A DNA stretch of 64,000 nucleotides. Source: Siphonodentalium dalli (taxonomy: Eukaryota; Mollusca; Scaphopoda; Gadilida; Siphonodentaliidae). Of this stretch, positions 56,164 through 64,000 are shown one piece after another. A program made the translations under genes and the position numbers. The number at the start of each line of letters is the position of its first letter. Position 1 is the first letter of the stretch. The stretch is from positions 36,058,732-36,122,731 of the forward strand of contig CP136065.1 of NCBI GenBank assembly GCA_032622095.1, given 5' to 3'. Under the pieces are notes generated by a model, which did not search any database, was not told the origin of the DNA, and saw only the letters and a list, made by a program, of their open reading frames with translations.

Positions 56164-56971
56164 TGATATTATATGTTCTTTCGCGGATTCCGGTGTGCCC
56201 GCGCGGTCCGTATACTATATACATGCTATATATCTTTTTATTTCATAGTTAATAGATTATGATAATATACATAATAATAACTGTCTAACCTGTTATTGAA
56301 GCGTTAAGCAACGTCACCCCTTTTTAAAATTGATATCGAGGCAGTCAGGTCGCGCCAGCGACCGCTGCCGCGGGGGCCTGATGGCTCATAAAAACAACTC
56401 TATATATAAGCGCCCGCGGCTACCACTTTATAGCATCAAGGGTAGACTGAGCAAATCGAGACGGGATGCTGGTCCCGCCAAACTCTCCAGACGGCATCGA
56501 CATATCAAAACGCATGCGATTCTCGCCTATCGTATCTGTATTTGGACGGGATTGTGTGCGGATGCGCTGATAGTCCGGTCTTGGCTGTTTACAGTTAGTA
56601 GCGGACACCCCGCCAATCTTGCAACCACTGGTCACGTCACTGCTATATAGCTTACCAGTTGGTTATTAATTACTACCATTTCTGAAACACCCCTCAATGC
56701 TAGCAAGGTGTTATTCGGTTAAATGTGTTTATAATAATATATACATGAACTAGATCCCATCCACATTTCGGACCAACTGCGGATCACAACGTAGGTCTTA
56801 ACTTTAAGATTATCTTATGACACCTCACACCAGTCTTAAAGTTAAGACCAAAGTTAAGACCATTTTAGGTTAAGACTTTGTTCGTGAAACGCACTTATGA
56901 CTGAAGTTTGAACTTATGACCATCTTAAGTCCCAACTATGTCATAAGTTGCCTTCACGAAACAGGGCCCTG

Positions 56972-57606
56972 GTATTAAAATAAATTTTATTAACTATTGA
57001 ATCAATAAGACAATATCAACAAAGTTTTATCTTGAAAGAAAATTATTCATCACAAAATACTAGTATGCATTGAATATACATTCAATATCTGACCAGTCGA
57101 TAATTCTTTCAAATTGAGACAAAATTTATGCTTACATTAAAATGATAACGAGCGACCAACATAGAAGATTAAAATTGGAGGAAATGAAGAGTTTTTTTAG
57201 AAGAAAAATTATATGATAAATATCTTCACCACTATGTGTGGAACTGAGCGCTTGTATCAAGCCACGGTGGAGTTTCCGACACACATCGTGACTTGCCTTC
57301 AGGCTCGTCACAATAATTTCAGGAACACCGCCATGGCTTGATACAAGCGTGCATATCCAAACATGCATAGGTCTTGGTGATAATCTCTATTTAACAAATG
57401 AATGTTTGTTTTCAGAAATGCATGCAATAGGAACGCTTTGTTGCGGTCACATTTTGAGTGAATCGCGGAAACAAACCTCGCAATATTTGATTTAAATGTC
57501 ACAATTTTGAGCGCCAAGTGTCACCATATTAAAGCACAAAATATTGCAATAATATCACAAGCGACATGCTTATAAGCATTTCCACTTGCGAAAATAGCAT
57601 GCTTAA
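56972..57606. other. No gene seen; one hairpin
   Basis: Inverted repeat GCGCTTGTATCAAGCCACGG (57247) and CCATGGCTTGATACAAGCGT (57331). Small frames here are not credible. Confidence 0.45.
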
Positions 57607-58093
57607 AGGTACTCAATCCGATAAAAACTCCTCTCAATTACTATTGCAATGGCTTCGGGGGTCAAAAATATTTGATTCGAGTCGAGGAAGCCACCCATCA
57701 AAGCTCATATATTTTAGATATCGATTTTAGAAATGTATTATTTTTCATTATCGGGAATACTTTCTGGCCCAGAACACAGTCAAAATTGCGTTATTATTAC
57801 CACTTGATTATCATTTTAGAGTTATCCACCCTTGTCTGTTTGTATAGTGTTTTGGTGTACACATCTCGCGCATATTGCGAAGTTGAAGGCAATTATTAGT
57901 ACTCATCTCGATAAATTAACAAATTTCAAAAATCAATATCTAACAACTCTGAGCTTTGTTTGATGGGTTCCTCGACTCGAATCAAATATGTTTTACACCT
58001 AAAGCCAAAGAAATAGTAATATAGGACCCTCTGATCGGATTGTTGTTGTTGGAATATGTTGAGATGGGGACCCTCTGATCGGATTGAGTACCT
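57607..58093. mobile_element. AGGTACTCAATCCGAT-ended element, TTAA target
   Basis: TTAA|AGGTACTCAATCCGAT ... ATCGGATTGAGTACCT|TTAA. 487 bp with internal inverted word GATTCGAGTCGAGGA / TCCTCGACTCGAATC. A fragment lies at 16481-16705. The TTAA site resembles piggyBac-type insertion, but the ends differ from the CCCTTT family. Confidence 0.75.
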
Positions 58094-59585
58094 TTAATAT
58101 ACCACTTCTTTTGACTGGTACTGTACTACTGTATATATCAACAACAGCTATTTGGGATTGGTCCCTTCAAGACACCAGCAGATCCAATAAACATGTAACT
58201 GTGCGCAATGACTTGGCGACAATGTTCTCATGTTCCATGAAATATTAGTGAATCAGCAGAAGATAGTTTGATATTAACATCCAACCAATAATAGTGTACT
58301 CTTGGTAAATTGTCGTGATACTGGTAACTTGACGATAACATGGCGAATAATGACCAGGTCTCATATCCACAGGTTTCAATGAACAATGATGAACACGGGG
58401 TGAATTGGTCGGGGTCATTGTAAAGTTGGAATTGTAGATATGTGATTATCCATCACAACACGGCATCAGTTTCATTGTTTTTGGTCTTTTTGTTGACATT
58501 GTTGTGCACTGTACAGCACTAGTACATGTAGTATATCCTCTCTTGTAGTTGTACATGCATGTCAATGTGCTCTGAAAGAATTAGATTCTGAACAAGTGCT
58601 GTCAACTGCATTTTCAACATTCTAATATTAATAGCTGCTCATTGAGTCGTTGTTATTATTGTCACTATTGCTTGACATCGAAGCTTGTGTTCATTTGAAT
58701 GAAGTCAGACCATTGATTCGATTAGATGGATCATATCATGATTCATCGATTAATTGGCATGCATCTCTACTCTCGATGATTTTAGTGGAAATTGTCAATG
58801 ATTAATATAAAGCCTTTTTTTCGCAGAATTTAAACTTGTCCGGTTATCAGAGGAACCGAAATCAGACCGTCTTTAATAACTGTCCGCAATATAACAGGTA
58901 ACAGTCTCGATCACCAATCCAAGCCCGAATGAACATCAAGTTCAACTTGGGGTACTCGTCCACAATTGACAATGTCAATGCGAAAAACGTTCACCACACT
59001 GTATGCACTGTACTATGTACATGTACATGTAACCTTGAAGGAGTCATCACTGACTCATCAGGCACAAATCTAATTTTGGCAGCAAATACTTCAGGCGCCG
59101 TTCTTTCACATGTAGAATCAAGATTCAAGCCATTATTGACAAATTGTCCACTTGTTGAAAGCAGCCAAATAATTAGCAGATTAGTTCAACAATATACGAT
59201 GAACGGCTTCGCAGATTATTTTCATAACTTCTCTTTTATCCTGGTTTTATCCGCTCTCCAAATACGCCATGGTTGTTATTTATGTAATATGTCGTCTCTT
59301 TTATTTCGTTCGACGCCAATATCACGTCTAAATCACTCTGATTTTAGTGATTTTATGGAAATAAAAATGTCTGCCACAAAATGGTGAGACAATAATTTGA
59401 GTTAAAATTACGTACTCGTCCATATACGTACCAACCCAATTAACACAGAATGAATGCGATATTATATACATATTAAATGTCAGCAGATTAAGATTCAGTT
59501 ATACTGTATGGAGTCATTGTCGTATATAATATGTCGCCGATAAGTATACAATTGAGTTTTGACGGCATGACTGAATCATGAAAAT
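58094..59585. other. No gene seen
   Basis: The interior of the CACTG element. The 152-codon frame at 58929-59387 has biased, low-complexity-like composition and no motif. A CACTGTA(T/C)GCACTGTAC...TACATGTACATGTA simple stretch is at 58996-59030. Confidence 0.45.
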
Positions 59586-59703
59586 ATTAACCTTAGTAAC
59601 TAAGATGTGACTAAGGTCAAACTTAGTTACTTTTGGCTAAGTTAGTCAAATATAACTAAGTTACGGGTTGACTAAGGCTATGACTAAGTTTTTTTTTTCA
59701 GTG

Positions 59704-60398
59704 CATAGAGCTAGCGTCTGGTCTAGGTAACATGGTGATTTAAACGTCCACTTAAACATATCCTCGCTAACGACGTAAATGGAAATTGTGCTAAGATGTT
59801 CAACGTAGTCAGGAGGCTGTTCGAGGCAAGATCATAGGTATAGCTGACCCAATTATGTAATCCTTTGAGAAACAGTATACATTACACACCTTATTTCATA
59901 TTGTATTTACTATATTGATCCTTGTGTATAAATATGTGTTTTCATACATTACGACATTGTATATATTCATGGCAAGTTTTTTTGGCAACCTTTCCCAATA
60001 CAGGGGCGTTATTTGCTCAAAATATTATATTCAACAATTTCTGAAAACTAATGCTCTGTAAACATTTACTGAAGACGAAGAACACACACAAGATAGATCG
60101 ATAACAATGGACCATTGACCGACATACAAGTTTTATAACAGGATGAAAGGCGAGTAATTCCATTTATTGCGAAAACATTCTGCATGAGCGTATTGTATTT
60201 TTGTATTTTGAGACTACGGTTTACATTCGACGTTTTTCGTAATCATTACAAGCGCTAAGGCTTTGACCCCAGAAACGTGATAATATTCGAAATCAGTTGT
60301 TGCTGGCGGAGGATCCACTTTTGTCACCCGGAGGTCAAAGTTACGAAGTAGCATCTGATTTTCACTCTTAGAACAAATGTGTATAAATTCTACACAAT
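59704..60398. other. No gene seen
   Basis: Intergenic spacer. Confidence 0.5.
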
Positions 60399-61996
60399 GG
60401 CCGGATTCGTCATCTCAGGTTTATACCTCATAGTTTAAACCTGGTTTAAACCTACATTGGCGGTCCAGCCAAACCGGGTCAAAGGGGGCATTTTTGTCGT
60501 TTCCAGCTAATTGACAACTCGATTCGGTGATATGAGCTAGCAGTCAAACTACCCTCTTACCAATCGGACAAAAAGACAAGCCGATATAATGGTTATTGAC
60601 ATGTCATAAATTATACCGAACACGTGCACGCTCAATTGATTTATCCATTGAGAAATGAGTATCGCTCATGGATCATTAATCCGATCTCTTTGTGAGTTTA
60701 AATCATCTGACAAAGGGCATGTCTATCAGCACGAGTTTCACGCGCTGTTTATCACTTTGTTTGTGATAGATTTTCTACACGATGCTTTACCCGCAAAGAC
60801 AAACTTTGGTGTATTTACATTTATATATGTATATATTAAAGGGTATAGGAGCTGTATATATGTATGTTCGTTTGTCTGTTCCCAACTGTTCTAAAACTGA
60901 TTTAAAAATAAAAAAATTTAATTAAAAAAAACAATCGAGTCAATACTGGACCAAGAGGTCAGTCAAGTAAAAGCAATTTGCTTATGAGTGCACACCAGAA
61001 GCGGCATCTGAACTGTTTGAAGTGGGCAACCATATTACATGCGTTGCTTTTTTTCAATGTAATAAATTTTCCGTCGTGCAGAAAATCAAAAAGTTCCCAG
61101 GTTTTGAACTGGTGGAATATTATGGGAATTGATGGGCGGAGCCAGAGTAGAACTTTGTGGCATGATCTACATCAAAATATGTTATCAAATTTGACTCATA
61201 TAGGAATATAACTTTAGGATTGCAAACTATGTGTATAGCATATCTGGTCATGCAGTAGCATGGTTTTGATGTCAAAATTAAAACGTTGAACCATTCAAAT
61301 GAATTCTTAGACAACACCAGTATTTGTGATTTCCACAAGCCAAAAAAAGAAACACACAAGATAGTTGTAAAAATCATATTGAAGGAACATGTCCATATAT
61401 GAGCAAACCTCGCTTACGAAAGAATCAACTGTGACATGATAACACCAGTCGGCAGCCGCCACTTAGACACGCCCTCACTCGAGATAATTTACAGCTCCAC
61501 CCTTTGATTGACTGTTTGACAGTTCTAAACCGCGATGAAGAAAAGACGGATTCGTCATCTCAAGTTTAGCATTGGTAAAGCTGGTTTAGCTGAACCGCCG
61601 AATTAGATGGTTTAGTTGCCGGTTTTTAAGCTTATAAAACGCAAACAAAAAAAAAATATCTAAATTGACAATAACTTATCCCTACATGCTTTATAGGTGT
61701 GAGTGCTTCTCGCTTATACATTTCCAATCAAAATATGGTCGCTGTCGTAATTATTGATTTTCGCAATCAATAAAACGAGGCGGTCCGCATTAGGAAAGTA
61801 CGATTATTATCTCGACGATACAGAGACACTACTGCTAAACCACTGGTCTGGCTGGACCAAGTTTAAACCAGAGATGACGAATGCGTCACTTAGACCTGTG
61901 GTCGCGGGTTTAAACTACGGATTTTGCTGACTCACGGGGGTTTAAACCTAGAGGTTTACGTAGACCAGGTTTAAACCTGAGATGACGAATCGGGCC
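60399..61996. mobile_element. GTTTAAAC-rich TIR element, copy B
   Basis: Left GGCCGGATTCGTCATCTCAG; right CTGAGATGACGAATCGGGCC. GTTTAAAC or near-variants occur at 60434, 60445, 61860, 61909, 61938 and 61971. No MITE inserted at the box occupied in copy A. 1.6 kb; no transposase. Its right half (from 61556) is amplified in the tandem array that follows. Confidence 0.8.
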
Positions 61997-64000
61997 TTAG
62001 TGTCAATACCGAAGATAAAAGTACAGTCTGGACCGGACTGGAAATGAGAAAATTGATATACTTAAGATACTTATAAAAAGTATACAGCTATTCCTTCTCT
62101 ATGTTATTCTGTAACAAAATGTTTGTTTGTATCGTTCATGCTTTTAAAATGATTGTCTCGTGATTGTCATCGCGTTGACCTGTGTATACTATATCGCTGG
62201 TCGCGCTGAGAATCCAAATACATAATATTATGTGTTGTTAACTTATTAAATTTTTCAAGTTGGACAAGATTCCAGCTACTTTATTACAGTGTATTCTGAA
62301 AAATTTCCATTGCTATTTTCTATTTTTGATGCATTATAGCACCATTATATAGGGCACAACATTGTCTGCAAATCAGGTGCAAAGAACAATGATGAGGACA
62401 ACTTTATCAGAAAGCATTATTAAGAAAGCATAATATAACACCAATTCATCTCAAGTTTAGCATTGGTAAAGCTGGTTTAGCTGAACCGCCGAATTAGATG
62501 GTTTAGTTGCCGGTTTTTAAGCTTATAAAACGCAAACAAACAAAAAATATCTAAATTGACAATAACTTATCCCTACATGCTTTATAGGTGTGAGTGCTTC
62601 TCGCTTATACATTTCCAATCAAAATATGGTCGCTGTCGTAATTATTGATTTTCGCAATCAATAAAACGAGGCGGTCCGCATTAGGAAAGTACGATTATTA
62701 TCTCGACGATACAGAGACACTACTGCTAAACCACTGGTCTGGCTGGACCAAGTTTAAACCAGAGATGACGAATGCGTCACTTAGACCTGTGGTCGCGGGT
62801 TTAAACTACGGATTTTGCTGACTCATGGGGGTTTAAACCTAGAGGTTTACGTAGACGAGGTTTAAACCTGAGATGACGAATCGGGCCTTAGTGTCAATAC
62901 CGAAGATAAAAGTACAGTCTGGACCGGACTGGAAATGAGAAAATTGATATACTTAAGATACTTATAAAAAGTATACAGCTATTCCTTCTCTATGTTATTC
63001 TGTAACAAAATGTTTGTTTGTATCGTTCATGCTTTTAAAATGATTGTCTCGTGATTGTCATCGCGTTGACCTGTGTATACTATATCGCTGGACGCGCTGA
63101 GAATCCAAATACATAATATTATGTGTTGTTAACTTATTAAATTTTTCAAGTTGGACAAGATTCCAGCTACTTTATTACAGTGTATTCTGAAAAATTTCCA
63201 TTGCTATTTTCTATTTTTGATGCATTATAGCACCATTATATAGGGCACAACATTGTCTGCAAATCAGGTGCAAAGAACAATGATGAGGACAATTTTATCA
63301 GAAAGCATTATTAAGAAAGCATAATATAACACCAATTCATCTCAAGTTTAGCATTGGTAAAGCTGGTTTAGCTGAACCGCCGAATTAGATGGTTTAGTTG
63401 CCGGTTTTTAAGCTTATAAAACGCAAACAAACAAAAAATATCTAAATTGACAATAACTTATCCCTACATGCTTTATAGGTGTGAGTGCTTCTCGCTTATA
63501 CATTTCCAATCAAAATATGGTCGCTGTCGTAATTATTGATTTTCGCAATCAATAAAACGAGGCGGTCCGCATTAGGAAAGTACGATTATTATCTCGACGA
63601 TACAGAGACACTACTGCTAAACCACTGGTCTGGCTGGACCAAGTTTAAACCAGAGATGACGAATGCGTCACTTAGACCTGTGGTCGCGGGTTTAAACTAC
63701 GGATTTTGCTGACTCACGGGGGTTTAAACCTAGAGGTTTACGTAGACGAGGTTTAAACCTGAGATGACGAATCGGGCCTTAGTGTCAATACCGAAGATAA
63801 AAGTACAGTCTTGACCGGACTGGAAATGAGAAAATTGATATACTTAAGATACTTATAAAAAGTATACAGCTATTCCTTCTCTATGTTATTCTGTAACAAA
63901 ATGTTTGTTTGTATCGTTCATGCTTTTAAAATGATTGTCTCGTGATTGTCATCGCGTTGACCTGTGTATACTATATCGCTGGTCGCGCTGAGAATCCAAA
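61556..64000 (+). repeat. Young 891-bp tandem array (2.7 units, open at window end)
   Basis: CATCTCAAGTTTAGCATTGG starts at 61556, 62447 and 63338, exactly 891 bp apart. Each unit has the right ~440 bp of the GTTTAAAC element and ~450 bp of the flank (TTAGTGTCAATACCGAAGAT ... AAGCATAATATAACACCAAT). Differences between units are few: an A-run change near 61648, TCGCTGGTCGCG versus TCGCTGGACGCG at 63090, and AGACCAGG versus AGACGAGG at 62853. The array continues past the window. Confidence 0.97.

Larger units (their letters stand above)
55066..56971. mobile_element. CAGGGSCCTGTTTC-ended element, TSD GTA
   Basis: GTA|CAGGGGCCTGTTTCATGAAG ... CTTCACGAAACAGGGCCCTG|GTA. Subterminal ATCTTAAG, CTTAAGT and GTCATAAG words repeat at both ends (55090-55210, 56795-56950). 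It encloses the 55714 MITE and the 56048-56163 palindrome. 1.9 kb, no transposase; frames at 56330-56650 on both strands are not recognisable. Confidence 0.75.
54680..59703. mobile_element. CACTG...CAGTG element with subterminal CTTAGT repeats
   Basis: Left CACTGAAAAAACAAACTTAG, right ACTAAGTTTTTTTTTTCAGTG; CA on each outer side. The left subterminal region (54695-54945) has about 20 CTTAGTCA/TGACTAAG words, many arranged as palindromes such as CTTAGTCATTTCTGACTAAG. The right region (59590-59695) has about nine. Short CACT(G/A) ends plus dense subterminal repeats recall CACTA/EnSpm elements. No transposase is visible in 5 kb, and other elements are nested within. Joining the two ends as one element is an inference. 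Confidence 0.6.

Noticed and set aside
58929-59387. 152-codon plus-strand ORF
   Set aside because: No motif, composition like surrounding DNA, lies within a transposon interior, and begins in simple-repeat-like sequence.

Overview
The window is AT-rich eukaryotic nuclear DNA from an invertebrate animal. It carries APE-type LINEs, a Penelope-like element with a GIY-YIG endonuclease, many TIR elements with clean target-site duplications, long microsatellites, and one decayed gene of a PIN-like/Cys-rich protein family that I remember as multi-copy in marine invertebrates. I see no rRNA, tRNA, CRISPR array, bacterial operon or viral genome. The phylum cannot be fixed from the sequence; a marine lophotrochozoan, cnidarian or non-vertebrate deuterostome would all fit.

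Layout. 0-1 kb: LINE reverse transcriptase (RT) split by a MITE. 1.5-9.8 kb: a pair of ~450-500 bp inverted repeats enclosing a frameshifted minus-strand PIN-like/CXC gene, itself split by a 1.9 kb TIR element. 10-11.8 kb: Penelope-like RT plus endonuclease with one frameshift. 12-14.6 kb: degenerate satellite with higher-order structure. 14.6-16 kb: LINE tail, microsatellites and a fragment of a Lys/Arg-rich ORF. 17.2-20 kb: palindrome-bearing elements, nested insertions and a 28-bp minisatellite. 21.2-22.3 kb: the only convincing host-type gene, an intact intronless type II membrane protein resembling a glycosyltransferase, with a 26-bp minisatellite touching its start codon. 23.4-24.1 kb: a second copy of the LINE/MITE junction and an unrecognised ORF. 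24.7-26.6 kb: a perfect (TAC)618 array. 27-35 kb: dispersed repeats and a GC-rich Lys/Arg-rich ORF. 36-44.5 kb: a run of MITEs. 45.3-48.9 kb: an internally deleted LINE with complete ORF1. 49-64 kb: two copies of a GTTTAAAC-rich TIR element, a CACTG-ended element holding further elements, and a young 891-bp tandem array running off the end.

The window is mostly an archive of mobile DNA. Its nested insertions give relative dates and, in several places, exact target sites. The strongest points are: (i) a 69-bp near-palindrome module, with a TATATAAG motif pointing outward in each arm, shared by two TIR families with unrelated ends; (ii) a paralogous empty site proving TTAA target duplication; (iii) a satellite array forming from the right half of a DNA element plus its flank; (iv) the PIN-like/CXC gene between long inverted repeats. 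Coordinates of repeat edges were read by eye and may be off by a few to some tens of bases.
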